Below, in pieces: positions 35,848-45,272 of a stretch of 64,000 nt of DNA. The number at the start of each line of letters is the position of its first letter. Positions within the stretch are counted from its first letter, which is position 1. Both the position numbers and the translations under genes were made by a program. The DNA comes from Halalkalibacter okhensis (GTDB lineage Bacteria > Bacillota > Bacilli > Bacillales > Bacillaceae_D). The notes under the pieces were generated by a model that worked only from the letters and a program-made list of their open reading frames with translations, searched no databases and was not told the origin of the DNA. Location: positions 1 to 64,000 of the forward strand of contig NZ_JRJU01000022.1 in assembly GCF_000787375.1 (NCBI RefSeq), in the 5' to 3' direction.

Positions 35848-36744
35848 TTAAATTCCAGCAGACCGTTGAAGGCGTTTAGCAATTTCCAAGAAATCTTCAT
35901 GAGAAATACCTGGAGCAAATTCTTCAGGTATTTCAGGATAATCTGGAATCGGCGCGCCCTGTGGAGCGCCTCGAATCACTTCCACTGGCTTTCCATCCTC
36001 TGGATGAGTCCCTTTCCAAATCTTATCAATATCTTGGTAGTCTGTATCGCTAAACGTATACAGCTTGCGATGAATTCCTTGGTCTTCATATTTTCTAGCA
36101 TAGTCAAAAGCTTTGTTCGATAAATTCGGGATCGGGACCATTTTTGTCATATCCACACCTGTTGCAATTTCAAGTGCTTTTGCATAAGCAACAACATGGA
36201 CGCCACCACGAACAAGGAGATAACCAATCATTTCACGAGCGACTGGGTTTTCTGTCATTTCATATACTCGCATCTTATGTGTTCTTGCCCCGCACTCCAA
36301 AAAGAAGTTATGCAATAAATCTAAAATCAGATTGCCACTGTTAAAGACATACTCTCCTTTCCAGGGAGCCCCCATAGAATCCATGGGACGAGACGTTTGA
36401 GCCGTGTCAATAAAGTGATACGTATTACGCTTATCTTTTGCATTTTGCATTGGTTGCATATCAGGATCTGCCGTAAAGGTGGTGCCTTCAATCATGTTAT
36501 TAATCGTGTTCGCGACGAGTTCAACATGACCAAATTCCTCAGCCGTAATACTTGCGACTAAATCATAAAATGGTTTAAGTTTCTTCTTACTCCGAAAATT
36601 AAAGGATTGATACATATAATTATTTAACGTCGACATTTCTCCAAATTTCCCACCGAGCAATTCTTGTACGGCTGCAGCAGCATTAGCATCCGGATGCTCC
36701 GGCTTTGGTAGATCAATTAACAATTTGTCTAGACGTTTTATCAC
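35848..36744 (-). CDS. Manganese catalase
   Basis: This 298-residue di-manganese catalase disproportionates hydrogen peroxide. The four-helix ligand residues are visible as Glu in GKFGEMSTLNNYMYQSF, Glu/His in ITAEEFGHVELV, Glu in FFLECGARTHKMRVYEM and His in RGGVHVVAYAKALE. The C-terminal PIPDYPEIPEE tail is typical of the YdbD/KatN group. GTG is chosen as start since GGAGGGA is 6 nt before it; an ATG five codons earlier overlaps that site. Related Bacillus proteins (CotJC, YjqC) are spore-associated, so spore location is possible. Confidence 0.92.
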   Translation of the reverse strand: MIKRLDKLLIDLPKPEHPDANAAAAVQELLGGKFGEMSTLNNYMYQSFNFRSKKKLKPFYDLVASITAEEFGHVELVANTINNMIEGTTFTADPDMQPMQNAKDKRNTYHFIDTAQTSRPMDSMGAPWKGEYVFNSGNLILDLLHNFFLECGARTHKMRVYEMTENPVAREMIGYLLVRGGVHVVAYAKALEIATGVDMTKMVPIPNLSNKAFDYARKYEDQGIHRKLYTFSDTDYQDIDKIWKGTHPEDGKPVEVIRGAPQGAPIPDYPEIPEEFAPGISHEDFLEIAKRLQRSAGI

Positions 36745-36818
36745 AAGCCGTCCCTCCATTTGAACAAATTAACATTCACTATGTTCATATGAAAGAAAAC
36801 GGATGTCCTATGCCCTAT

Positions 36819-38015
36819 TTATTTCACTAATTGCGAAAACAACTGAAGCTTGCCGATTCTCTCCATCGCTTCTTGAAGTACCTCTTCATCACTTAACAAC
36901 CCAATTCGAACATATCCCTCTCCATGCTTCCCAAAACCAACACCCGGTGCAACAACGACTCTAGCTTTTTCTAAAACGACCTCAGCAAAACTCTCAGATG
37001 TATATCCTTTCGGAACAGGAAACCAAGCAAAAAAGGAACCTTTAGGTGCTTGTACATTCCATCCAATTTTATGAGCGGCGTCAACCAGTGCCTTTCTACG
37101 ACTTTCGTACATCTTAACTAATTGTGTAACACTTGATTGATCGGACTTCAAAGCAAATGCAGCCGCTTCTTGTATCCCTCCAAATATGCTGCAATAGTAA
37201 TGGTCTTGTATAAGTTCTATTGCTTTAATGATGCTTCGATTCCCGACAACAAAGCCGACACGCCAACCAGCCATATTATATGTTTTAGATAAGGTTAGCA
37301 TTTCTACCCCGACATTTTTTGCCCCAGGTAGTTGGAGGAAACTGATTGGCTTCTTACCATCAAAGCCAATAGCCCCATAGGCAAAATCATGTACAATACA
37401 TATATCATGCTTATCGCCTAAGCTAATCGCCTCTTCAAATAATGTAGGGGTAGCAACTGCCCCTGTTGGGTTATTTGGATAATTTAAAAACATAAGCTTG
37501 GCATTATGTAATGTGTTATCATTCAATTCAGAAAAGTCAGGATGAAAATCATTCTCTTGTTTTAAAGGCATTTCATGCATGTTAGCTCCTGCTAGGGCAA
37601 TTCCAGACCAGTAATCGGGGTATCCCGGGTCAGGGACTAAAACAGTGTCTCCAGCATTAAGTAAGCACTGACTGATCTCTACTAAACCTGTTTTCGCACC
37701 AGCAAGTACCGCAACTTCCGTTTTAGGATCAATCTCCACGTTATATTCCCTTTTGTAATAGTCTGCAACAGCCTCTTTTAAATAAGGGTATCCAGCAAAT
37801 GGAGGATACTTGTGATTAACGGGGTTATCTGCTGCTTTTTTTAATTGTTCAACAATGGGCTGTGGTGTTGGTTGATCTGGATTCCCCTGTCCTAAATTAA
37901 TGACATCATCATGTTGTTCTTTCACTTTCATTACCTTATTGACAAGCTTTGCAAAAAACTGTTCAGGCAATCGTTGCAACGCTTCTGATTGTGGGAATTC
38001 TTTCAATATTTTCAC
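36819..38015 (-). CDS. mtnE: PLP aminotransferase, MtnE/YkrV-like
   Basis: The 398-residue class I aminotransferase is very similar to B. subtilis YkrV (MtnE), which converts 2-oxo-4-methylthiobutyrate to methionine. VINLGQGNPDQPTPQPIVE (about 40-58), LNYPNNPTGAVAT, the VHDFAYGAIGFDG block and the Schiff-base lysine in LTLSKTYNMAGWRVGF are intact. No other methionine-salvage genes and no SAM riboswitch are nearby, so it may be a paralogue with another keto-acid substrate. It lies 95 bp downstream of nfrA. Confidence 0.85.
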   Translation of the reverse strand: MKILKEFPQSEALQRLPEQFFAKLVNKVMKVKEQHDDVINLGQGNPDQPTPQPIVEQLKKAADNPVNHKYPPFAGYPYLKEAVADYYKREYNVEIDPKTEVAVLAGAKTGLVEISQCLLNAGDTVLVPDPGYPDYWSGIALAGANMHEMPLKQENDFHPDFSELNDNTLHNAKLMFLNYPNNPTGAVATPTLFEEAISLGDKHDICIVHDFAYGAIGFDGKKPISFLQLPGAKNVGVEMLTLSKTYNMAGWRVGFVVGNRSIIKAIELIQDHYYCSIFGGIQEAAAFALKSDQSSVTQLVKMYESRRKALVDAAHKIGWNVQAPKGSFFAWFPVPKGYTSESFAEVVLEKARVVVAPGVGFGKHGEGYVRIGLLSDEEVLQEAMERIGKLQLFSQLVK

Positions 38016-38110
38016 ACCTCTCTAAATTCAAGAAGAGTCCTAACTTTACAAAGATGACTCTATCATTAAGATCGTTCATTATCTTTCCCAATAATTATCG
38101 AGCATGTCGG

Positions 38111-38854
38111 TTATCCTTTAGTAAACCCTTGCTTCGTTAAAAATTCACCAACTTGTGGCCGCTTTGGAGTAGAGAAAAACGTGGCCATTTGTTTGGACCA
38201 TGTGTCTAAACGTTTCCCATTGGTTCGTTCATAATAATACTTCTTCATAACATCGTCATACTCATTGATCTGTTCAACTAAATCTTCCTTGTTATACTCC
38301 TCAGCGAAAACGACGGCTTGTTGGGGCAAACGTGGCTTCTGCTCAGGATTCTGATCTGGGTAGCCAACACAAAGACCCATGACAGGAAACGTATGCGATG
38401 GTAAGTTGAGCAATTGTGCAACTGCCTCCTGATCATTTCTGATCCCACCAATCATGACACCGCCAAGTTCAAATGATCTTGCTGCTAAGAGCATGTTTTG
38501 AGCAACTAAAGCGGCATCCACAGCTCCAACAAGTACTTGTTCCTGTTCTCCTGCTTCAAAGGCTTGCTGATGAATTTCACTTGCCTGTTTTAATCGATAG
38601 AAGTCCGCACAGATCACAAAAAACACAGGACACGTTTCAACATAAGCTTGGTTTCCACATAGCGTCGCTAGTTTTCTTTTCTTTTTTTCATCTTGAACAA
38701 CGATGATGCTATATGCTTGAACATGATGAGAAGTTGGAGCCCAACGTCCTGACTCAATGATTTGTTCAATTTGTTCTTTGGATAATTGATCGTCAGTGAA
38801 TTGACGAATGGAACGATGGCTTTGAATTAATGAAACAACAGAATTGCTTTGCAA
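38111..38854 (-). CDS. nfrA: NfrA-type NAD(P)H-dependent flavin oxidoreductase
   Basis: This 247-residue nitroreductase-fold FMN protein matches NfrA of B. subtilis (249 aa). SHRSIRQFTDDQLS (about 12-25) binds FMN. The GGVMIGGIRND block and GLCVGYP are conserved, and the C-terminal tail YYYERTNGKRLDTWSKQ is typical of the NfrA subgroup. It reduces FMN, nitro compounds or disulfides; its physiological role is oxidative or thiol stress. No signal peptide. It reads towards mtnE. Confidence 0.9.
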   Translation of the reverse strand: MQSNSVVSLIQSHRSIRQFTDDQLSKEQIEQIIESGRWAPTSHHVQAYSIIVVQDEKKKRKLATLCGNQAYVETCPVFFVICADFYRLKQASEIHQQAFEAGEQEQVLVGAVDAALVAQNMLLAARSFELGGVMIGGIRNDQEAVAQLLNLPSHTFPVMGLCVGYPDQNPEQKPRLPQQAVVFAEEYNKEDLVEQINEYDDVMKKYYYERTNGKRLDTWSKQMATFFSTPKRPQVGEFLTKQGFTKG

Positions 38855-39009
38855 TGTGATTCACTCCTTTATTTAGATTCTATTATTATTTTATATCAAT
38901 GTGATGCGTTCTTAAAAGAAATCTTACTTAAAGATCATACATTCGTCTTGTTCTTTTGACCAATGTTAATTTACAATTAAAGGAAAACAACTAATGAAAG
39001 GAGCTATTC

Positions 39010-40191
39010 ATGAATAGTCATTCCCGTCCTTTACAAGAAGGTGAGCGGATTGTCACGTTAGATATGATGAGAGGCCTGGCCCTCTTAGGTATTCTAATTG
39101 CCAACAGCCTACACTTTCAATATGGCCTATTCGTCTCTGATATACATCAACTATATCCCCTTGGAATCGTTGACCACATAGCAGAAGGATTTATTCTTGT
39201 TTTTGCACAAGCTAGCTTTTATACCCTTTTCTCGTTTTTATTTGGTTATGGGATGGCCTTTTTAAAAGAACGGCTTGAGCAGAGAGATTTACGATTTGGA
39301 GTGGTCTATTTTAGGCGTACGTTCATTTTACTCATTGTCGGTTTTATACATGGGGTATTCATTTGGGATGGAGATATCCTCTTTGTATATGCTCTTACTG
39401 CATTTATCTTATTTTTCTTTTTAAAACTAAAAGAAAGAGGTCTATTAATTTGGTCTTTCTTGCTATTGTTTCTTATGGCCTTATCCATTGCTAGCCCTGA
39501 AGATGATTCATTTAGTTTAGATGATCAACTCCTACAATATTCAATAGAAGAAAAGGAAGTATTGATGTCAGGTAGCTACTCAGAAGTCGTCCATTTCCGC
39601 TTCACTAGTGATCCACTAGGGCTAGGCTGGGCCGGAGATATGATTATCAATGCAACAGCGATGGTGAGTGTATTAGGAATGTTTTTACTAGGAGCTTTTG
39701 TCGCTAGAAAGAAATGGCTGTTAGATGTTGCTTCCAACCGCCCTCTTTTCAAACGCGTCTGGTGGATAACATTGCTTATTGGGTTTCCATGTAAAATAGC
39801 TTATTTATTCATTGATAACTATGCCTATGAAATGCTGCATACGACCGTTGGAGGGCCTCTTGTTGCGATGTTTTATGCTTCAAGCATTGCACTGCTTGCT
39901 ACAAATGAACGTGGCCGAAAACTTCTCGAGCCTTTATCGAATGTAGGAAGATTATCATTAACGAACTATTTATTACAATCCATTATTTTTACTACATTAT
40001 TTTACGGTTATGGACTTGGTTTATATTCTAGTATCGGTACCTTTATGGGATTGTTGCTTGTCTTTTTATTCTTCACATTGCAACTCTTAGCTAGTAAATG
40101 GTGGCTGAACCGTTTTTATATCGGTCCATTTGAATGGTTCTGGAGATGGGGAACCTACCTTTCTATTCCAAAAATCAGACGTGACAAGTAA
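39010..40191 (+). CDS. DUF418 family multi-pass membrane protein
   Basis: The 393-residue protein has about 8-10 membrane segments. The N terminus RIVTLDMMRGLALLGILIAN is the conserved opening of the YeiB/YxaH-type family, and the C-terminal DUF418 block GRLSLTNYLLQSIIFT followed by FEWFWRW is clear. The family resembles acyltransferase-like membrane proteins, but no activity is proven. GAAAGGAGC precedes the ATG. It is monocistronic and ends in a strong terminator that overlaps the IS remnant. Confidence 0.88.
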   Translation: MNSHSRPLQEGERIVTLDMMRGLALLGILIANSLHFQYGLFVSDIHQLYPLGIVDHIAEGFILVFAQASFYTLFSFLFGYGMAFLKERLEQRDLRFGVVYFRRTFILLIVGFIHGVFIWDGDILFVYALTAFILFFFLKLKERGLLIWSFLLLFLMALSIASPEDDSFSLDDQLLQYSIEEKEVLMSGSYSEVVHFRFTSDPLGLGWAGDMIINATAMVSVLGMFLLGAFVARKKWLLDVASNRPLFKRVWWITLLIGFPCKIAYLFIDNYAYEMLHTTVGGPLVAMFYASSIALLATNERGRKLLEPLSNVGRLSLTNYLLQSIIFTTLFYGYGLGLYSSIGTFMGLLLVFLFFTLQLLASKWWLNRFYIGPFEWFWRWGTYLSIPKIRRDK

Positions 40192-40192
40192 T

Positions 40193-40238
40193 AAAGAAGT
40201 CACTTAGAAGGCCTTTGACCTTTTAAGTGACTTCTTTT
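40193..40238. terminator. 14-bp terminator after the DUF418 gene
   Basis: AAAGAAGTCACTTA pairs with TAAGTGACTTCTTT, with inner AAGG/CCTT. A T-rich tail follows on the + strand. Confidence 0.85.
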
Positions 40239-40858
40239 GTTTTGGGTGTTTTCGCATACTTGTTTCATTTAAAAGATTTATTATTCTCTTGAGATTTACC
40301 GCAAATATCGTGGTAGCTACTTGAATTTGCATACCAAACAGACCCGAGGATGATGCAATTTTTAACCCGTGTCGATGTTTTAACTCGCTATTTTTTGCTT
40401 CTATTTTATAACGTGACTTCTCCATTTCTTTAAACTCTTCTGTTTGTTGAAAGGCTTCTTGATCAGAATGTTCCTCTGATTTAATGGTCACATAAAACGA
40501 CTTAGGTTTTGCTCCTTTTTATAACACCCTTCTTGAAATGGACAGATTTTGCATTTTTTAACATCAAATAGGTATCGGATTCGAGGATTGGTATCTTTCC
40601 CTTTTCGTTCATCATATTTTTTGTGAGTAGCCATATGTCCAGCTTTACAAACATACATCCTGGCATCTTTATTGAATTCGAATTCATCATTTTTTCGTGT
40701 ACCGTGTGTAACGATAGGATGTAGTTTGGACACAAGATTCATGTTATTTGTTTTCGCAAATTGAATGTTATCTTTTTCAGAATAGGCTGTATCTCCAATG
40801 AGTGTTATTGTTTCTTCAGTTGATATCCTTAGATTCATCTACATCTGTGTAATACCTA
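40204..40858 (-). pseudogene. Remnant of an IS1182-type transposase
   Basis: This is the C-terminal part of a DDE transposase, including GDTAYSEKDNIQFAK, a CKICPFQEGCYK cysteine cluster and the terminal HRHGLK....GLFGMQIQ....NLKRI motif. About 210 of the usual roughly 450-550 residues remain. At least two frameshifts break it: one near 40490 in an A-run after CYKK, and another near 40822, where the upstream frame reads YTDVDESKDIN then stops. The last codons run through the neighbouring gene's terminator, so the original 3' end is lost. No terminal inverted repeats are visible. Confidence 0.85.
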
Positions 40859-40990
40859 AATTATAAAATAAAATGACCGTTAAATGTTTGATGAAAATTA
40901 AACTTCAGACTGTAGACAAAAAGCCTTGGAGTTTAATTTTTCAAAAGCCTTTTTAAGCTATTTCTCCTATTTCCTCTCAACAAAGCGGAC

Positions 40991-41094
40991 GGGATGGGAG
41001 GGCCGACTCCTGCAGGAGGGAAGGGCAGGTTGAAATCCACCGGCGCAGCCGGTTTAGTTCAACGCCCGCCTGCAGGTGCGTGTCCCCCCATCCC
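40991..41094. repeat. 104-bp hierarchical palindrome (family C)
   Basis: Nested pairings run GGGATGGG/CCCATCCC, CCTGCAGG/CCTGCAGG, GTTGAA/TTCAAC and CCGGC-GCA-GCCGG at the tip. The 5' arm contains CGACTCCTGCAGGA, close to the CGACTCCTGCGGGA of family B read in reverse, so the two are probably related. AGCGGA motifs flank both sides. The surrounding 640 bp (40859-41502) contain no gene. Confidence 0.8.
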
Positions 41095-41149
41095 GGGAGC
41101 GGATTCGAAGCGACTTTTCAAGGCCCCTCTCTTTAAATGGCAATAGCCT

Positions 41150-41187
41150 GTCGACCGTTTCGCTTTGCGAGATTTGGTCGACAGGTT
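41150..41187. repeat. Hairpin with 10-bp stem
   Basis: CCTGTCGACC and GGTCGACAGG flank about 18 nt. It may be a terminator or an end structure of the lost insertion sequence. Confidence 0.6.
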
Positions 41188-41253
41188 GAAGGTTTGATGA
41201 TATCAAACATTCCATTTATTGCCCGAAAAAAATGAGCACTGTTTCAGTGGCCT

Positions 41254-41339
41254 CCCTCTGCATCCCGCAGGAGTCGAGTGACTTCCACTCCATTTCACTA
41301 CGAGAAAAACCGTTTCTTCACAGCAACAATCTTTACGAA
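41254..41339. repeat. Truncated copy of family B (B3)
   Basis: It matches only the right part of B1 (26295-26378), from CTGCATCCCGCAGGAG through CAACAATCTTTACGAA. The left arm with AGTCACTCG is missing, so it cannot fold as B1 does. Confidence 0.85.
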
Positions 41340-41502
41340 TAACTCCCATGGCGGCGCTTCACGCCACCACCGTCTATCAAGAAAAAGTAAAGTTAATCGC
41401 TAGTAATAAATAGCTTCAACTCATTTTGTTCATACTTGTAAGTTTTGCAATACTTAAATTTTGCTTTTTTCATACAAATAGCCTTTGTTTTACAGCTGTT
41501 TT

Positions 41503-43056
41503 TCAATGATTTAAAAGCTTTACAGGTGTTCCTGGAAACGTTAAGGTAACTCTTGCTCCTTTTTCGGGAAGGTTCTGATAGTTCACGCTACCGCCATGAT
41601 CGTTCATTATTTTTTTTACGATCATCGTCCCTAAACCTGTTCCATCTTTTTTCGTTGTAAAAAAAGGCTCACCTAACTTAGATAATGCGACTAGGTCAAG
41701 TCCCGTACCATTATCATCAATCATAATGGTGACTTCTTCATTTTGTTCTTGCTCCAACACAACTTGAATTTTTCCATTATATCCAATCGCTTCTACTGCA
41801 TTTTTTAATACATTCACAAAGACCTGTTTCACTTGATTCGGCTCAGCATAAATAGAAGGAACCTTTCCTTTTCTAACTTTAGATACGACTATTTCATGCT
41901 GACTAAAAAAGCCTTGATACAAAAATAAAACATCATCTAGCACCTGTTCGATATCGATGACCGCTTTCTCCACTGCTTGAGGCTTTGCTAGCATGAGCAA
42001 TTCGTCAATAATCAAATTCATTCGCTGTAATTCAGTAATCATCAATATTTTCTTCCGCTCAGATCGTTCATCAAGTAGTTCAACAAATCCAATTAAAACA
42101 GTTAAAGGGTTTCGCAATTCATGAGCTACTCCCGCTGCTAAACGACCGACCGAAGATAATTTCTCAGCTTGAATCACTTGTTCCTCTGTTTTTCTCATCT
42201 CTGTTACATCTTGAACAAAGGCTGAATACACTTTTGAATTGGAAGTTGTAGCAATTTCTGACACAGATACATTCACAAAAATTACGCGGTTATCTTTTGT
42301 ATTATGTTTCTGCTCTAAAAAAGGGTGACAGTCTTGCAGAATCGTTCTCCATTCTTCACCAAAAATTCTAGTAATACTTGCCTGGGCAAGATCTTGTTTC
42401 GAATAGCCATATAACTGTTCGAAAGCTTCATTAAAGGAAAGAATTTCCCCACCTTCATTAAACATAATAATGCCTTCTTTTACATTTGAGAATAATGATT
42501 CCAAATGAGCTTGCGTCGTTTGTAGCTCTTGTTTGGCAATCTGTTCATTCTCTTGAGCTCTCATCCACAACTCCCTCGTAAATCGAATATGAAAGACAAA
42601 GTAAATAATAGTTAAAAAAGAAAACACGACAAACGTTAATACCTCGTCTTGCTCAACATGGACGAAAATGTCTTCAAAAGAATAATGAAAGAAAAAAACA
42701 ATCATAGAAGTAGCTAATATCCCAGCATAAATTAAGGCATCCAGACGTTGATAAACCGAAGCTAGCATGACACCAAAAAAGATAAACATAAAATATCCGA
42801 CTTCTGGATAAATCCAATTTACAACAAACGTATATACATAAATCCCTGAAATCATGACATACATCATCACAACCGGATTTTTAATAAACAAATAGAAGAG
42901 ATGCAAACTTAGGCAAGTAATGATTCCTACTGGCGGCCAAACATAATCAGGGAAGAACACTCCGTCTAAAAGAAGAAAGAAAAAACAACATACCCAAATG
43001 ATAATGAGTAAAAGCTGATTGCGTTTATGTAAAAAATCTAAAAAAGTCACTGTCAA
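41503..43056 (-). CDS. Orphan membrane sensor histidine kinase with PAS domain
   Basis: This 517-residue protein has about six membrane helices in residues 10-165, a PAS domain at about 185-290 (FSNVKEGIIMFNEGGEILSFN), HisKA with phosphorylation site His312 (AHELRNPLT), and an ATPase domain with DDNGTGL and GTGLGTMIVKK. It resembles sporulation phosphorelay kinases (KinB/KinE-like) or other orphan kinases. No response regulator gene is adjacent. The ligand is unknown. Confidence in the class is high, in the pathway low. Confidence 0.9.
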   Translation of the reverse strand: MTVTFLDFLHKRNQLLLIIIWVCCFFFLLLDGVFFPDYVWPPVGIITCLSLHLFYLFIKNPVVMMYVMISGIYVYTFVVNWIYPEVGYFMFIFFGVMLASVYQRLDALIYAGILATSMIVFFFHYSFEDIFVHVEQDEVLTFVVFSFLTIIYFVFHIRFTRELWMRAQENEQIAKQELQTTQAHLESLFSNVKEGIIMFNEGGEILSFNEAFEQLYGYSKQDLAQASITRIFGEEWRTILQDCHPFLEQKHNTKDNRVIFVNVSVSEIATTSNSKVYSAFVQDVTEMRKTEEQVIQAEKLSSVGRLAAGVAHELRNPLTVLIGFVELLDERSERKKILMITELQRMNLIIDELLMLAKPQAVEKAVIDIEQVLDDVLFLYQGFFSQHEIVVSKVRKGKVPSIYAEPNQVKQVFVNVLKNAVEAIGYNGKIQVVLEQEQNEEVTIMIDDNGTGLDLVALSKLGEPFFTTKKDGTGLGTMIVKKIMNDHGGSVNYQNLPEKGARVTLTFPGTPVKLLNH

Positions 43057-43220
43057 CCATCCTTACAAACGGGTTATCTTCTCCTTACTAGAAGATAACT
43101 CATCTTCAAACTTACTTGATACCTCGAAAAAGGAATCCTTTATCCATATTACACTAAATTTTGCTCATGAATCATAGTTTACGTAGTTTTTCTCAATCAA
43201 TATTTCGCTAAACAAAGAAA

Positions 43221-43254
43221 AGAATGGCAACCATATCTTCATCGTTGCCATTCT
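43221..43254 (-). terminator. Terminator after yclQ
   Basis: AGAATGGCAAC pairs with GTTGCCATTCT; the minus strand continues with TTTCTTTGTTT. Confidence 0.85.
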
Positions 43255-43265
43255 TTCTCATCTAA

Positions 43266-44276
43266 TTATTCATTAATTGCGGCACTCACTTCATCAATCA
43301 TTCCTGATGTTGCTGTAATACCACCACCAGTGATATACCAGTACACAGGATCCAAATAAACAATGTTGCCATTTTGGTATGCTTGTGTCCCCTTAACTAA
43401 ATCATTTTCAACTGTTTGTTGTCCAGAAGATTCTCCACCAACAATTGCACCACGGTCAACAACAAATAAGAATTCTGGATCTTTTTCAGCAATGTACTCA
43501 AAAGAGATGTTTTGTCCATGATTTGAAACTTCAATGGTTTCATCAACAGGAGTAATTCCAAATTCATTATGAAGGATTCCAAAACGAGATCCCGGACCAT
43601 AAGCACTAATCGCTCCATCATTTGCCATAATCAATAAACCAGCAGATTCATTAGCTGATGATGTTTCTTGTAGTGAAACTAGTGATTCTTCTATCGCAGC
43701 AAGCTCTTGTTCAGCTACATCTTCTTTTCCAAAGATTTCAGCATAAAGATGAATGTTATTTTCAAATGACTCCATATAATTAGCTGCATCAATTTGTACA
43801 AACAAAGTAGGGGCTATCTCACTTAGCTCGTCATATGCCTCTTGCGCTCTTCCAGAAATAATAATTAAATCTGGTTGAAGATCATAGATCTTTTCGAAAT
43901 CTGGCTCAAATAATGTACCTGCATTCTCATACTCTGAACCTTGGTATTTCGATAAATATTCTGGAACACTATCCGTAGGAACGGCTGTAATCGCATCCAC
44001 CCCTAATGTATCTAAAGCATCCAGCACACCTAAGTCAAAAACAACAACACTTTCAGGATTTTTAGGTACAACCGTTTCACCTAATTGGTGCGTAACTGTA
44101 ATTTCTGCTTCATCAGCAGCTTCTTCGCTTTCTTCAGCCTCTTCTTCTTCTACTTCCTCTTCAGCTGGTTCTACTGTTTCACCTTCTGTTTCAGTACTTG
44201 ACCCGCAAGCTGCAACAAATAATGTTAATAATAATGTCACAAGGAACAACATTAATGACTTTCTCATCCTACTCAC
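43266..44276 (-). CDS. yclQ: Siderophore-binding lipoprotein, YclQ/petrobactin type
   Basis: This 336-residue solute-binding lipoprotein has a signal peptide with lipobox LFVAAC (Cys24). A very acidic linker (about 34-58, mostly Glu/Asp) and a class III periplasmic-binding fold follow. TVVPKNPESVVVFDLGVLD opens the fold and LQPDLIIISGR is conserved. B. subtilis YclQ (317 aa) binds petrobactin and photoproducts. It lies 238 bp downstream of yclP with its own Fur box, so it is probably transcribed separately as well. The acidic linker fits an alkaline or saline outer surface. Confidence 0.9.
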   Translation of the reverse strand: MSRMRKSLMLFLVTLLLTLFVAACGSSTETEGETVEPAEEEVEEEEAEESEEAADEAEITVTHQLGETVVPKNPESVVVFDLGVLDALDTLGVDAITAVPTDSVPEYLSKYQGSEYENAGTLFEPDFEKIYDLQPDLIIISGRAQEAYDELSEIAPTLFVQIDAANYMESFENNIHLYAEIFGKEDVAEQELAAIEESLVSLQETSSANESAGLLIMANDGAISAYGPGSRFGILHNEFGITPVDETIEVSNHGQNISFEYIAEKDPEFLFVVDRGAIVGGESSGQQTVENDLVKGTQAYQNGNIVYLDPVYWYITGGGITATSGMIDEVSAAINE

Positions 44277-44407
44277 TCCTAGTTTCTATATAATATCTAT
44301 AATTAAAGAGATTGGTAGTCATTAGTGCAAGAGCAATTGCTTACCTTGGCCGAGGACTTGCGACAACCACCAATATCATTAATTAACAATGATTTCATCA
44401 CAGATAA

Positions 44408-44422
44408 TAATAATCATTATCA
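44408..44422. promoter_or_regulatory. Fur box upstream of yclQ
   Basis: TGATAATGATTATTA on the minus strand matches the 7-1-7 consensus TGATAATNATTATCA at all but one position. It lies 132 bp upstream of the yclQ start. Confidence 0.8.
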
Positions 44423-44440
44423 TCCGTGTTTTAATTAGTA

Positions 44441-44464
44441 CCTCAAGGAAATATCTCCTTGAGG
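44441..44464. terminator. Small hairpin downstream of yclP
   Basis: CCTCAAGGA and TCCTTGAGG flank 6 nt. It stands between the yclP terminator and the yclQ Fur box. Confidence 0.5.
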
Positions 44465-44471
44465 TTCATTC

Positions 44472-44514
44472 GATTACGTAGCAAAAGGGAAGTTCGCCCT
44501 TTTGCTACGTAATC
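44472..44514 (-). terminator. Perfect 18-bp hairpin at the yclP stop
   Basis: GATTACGTAGCAAAAGGG pairs with its complement over AAGTTCG. It overlaps the stop codon by one base and separates yclNOP from yclQ. It has the AAAAGG/CCTTTT core. Confidence 0.8.
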
Positions 44515-45272
44515 TATCTAAAATAAACACAAATCTTTTTATCTCCTACGCAGTTAATCGGGATGTCCATGTCGTATATTTCTTTTAGGACTGCATTATT
44601 AATGATTTCTTGTGCAGGGCCTTCTCTGACAATTTTTCCATCTTTTAATGCGACGATGAAATCCGAATAACAGGATGCGAAGTTAATGTCATGTAAAACG
44701 ATAACAATGGTTTTTCCTAATTCATCAACCATTCTTCTTAACACTTTCATAATTTGAACAGAATGTTTCATGTCTAAATTGTTCAGTGGTTCATCGAGTA
44801 AAATATATTCTGTATCTTGGGCAATAACCATTGCAATATGTGCACGTTGTCTCTGCCCTCCACTTAACTGATCTAAGTACTTATCTTCAATATCCTCTAA
44901 TTCCATGTAGCGAATCGCTTCATCTACATGTCTTTTGTCTTCTTTTGTTAATCTTCCTTGAGAATATGGAAACCTTCCAAAAGAGACTAAATCACGAATC
45001 GTTAATCGTATAGAAATATTATTTGATTGCTTTAAGATAGAGACTTTTTTCGCTAATTCATTGCTCTTTGTTTGGCTAATATCAACATCATCAATCTTTA
45101 CTTCCCCTTCATCTTTTGCGATTAAACGGCTCACAATGGAAAGCAATGTACTTTTTCCCGCACCGTTAGGGCCGATAAATGAAGTAATTGTCCCTTTTCT
45201 TATCTTAACTGAGACACTATCTACCACTTTTTTAGATTGATACTGTTTTGAAACATTCATCACTTCTACCAT
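44514..45272 (-). CDS. yclP: Iron-siderophore ABC transporter ATPase YclP
   Basis: This 252-residue FecE-type ATPase has Walker A GPNGAGKST (about 34-42), the signature QLSGGQRQRAHIA and Walker B YILLDEPLNNLD. The C terminus EIYDMDIPINCVGDKKICVYF closely follows B. subtilis YclP (252 aa). It energises the permease YclNO. It overlaps yclO by 7 bp. Cytoplasmic face of the membrane. Confidence 0.94.
   Translation of the reverse strand: MVEVMNVSKQYQSKKVVDSVSVKIRKGTITSFIGPNGAGKSTLLSIVSRLIAKDEGEVKIDDVDISQTKSNELAKKVSILKQSNNISIRLTIRDLVSFGRFPYSQGRLTKEDKRHVDEAIRYMELEDIEDKYLDQLSGGQRQRAHIAMVIAQDTEYILLDEPLNNLDMKHSVQIMKVLRRMVDELGKTIVIVLHDINFASCYSDFIVALKDGKIVREGPAQEIINNAVLKEIYDMDIPINCVGDKKICVYFR

Noticed and set aside
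38016-38110. SAM riboswitch upstream of the mtnE-like gene
   Set aside because: The gap is only 95 bp with no recognisable S-box architecture.
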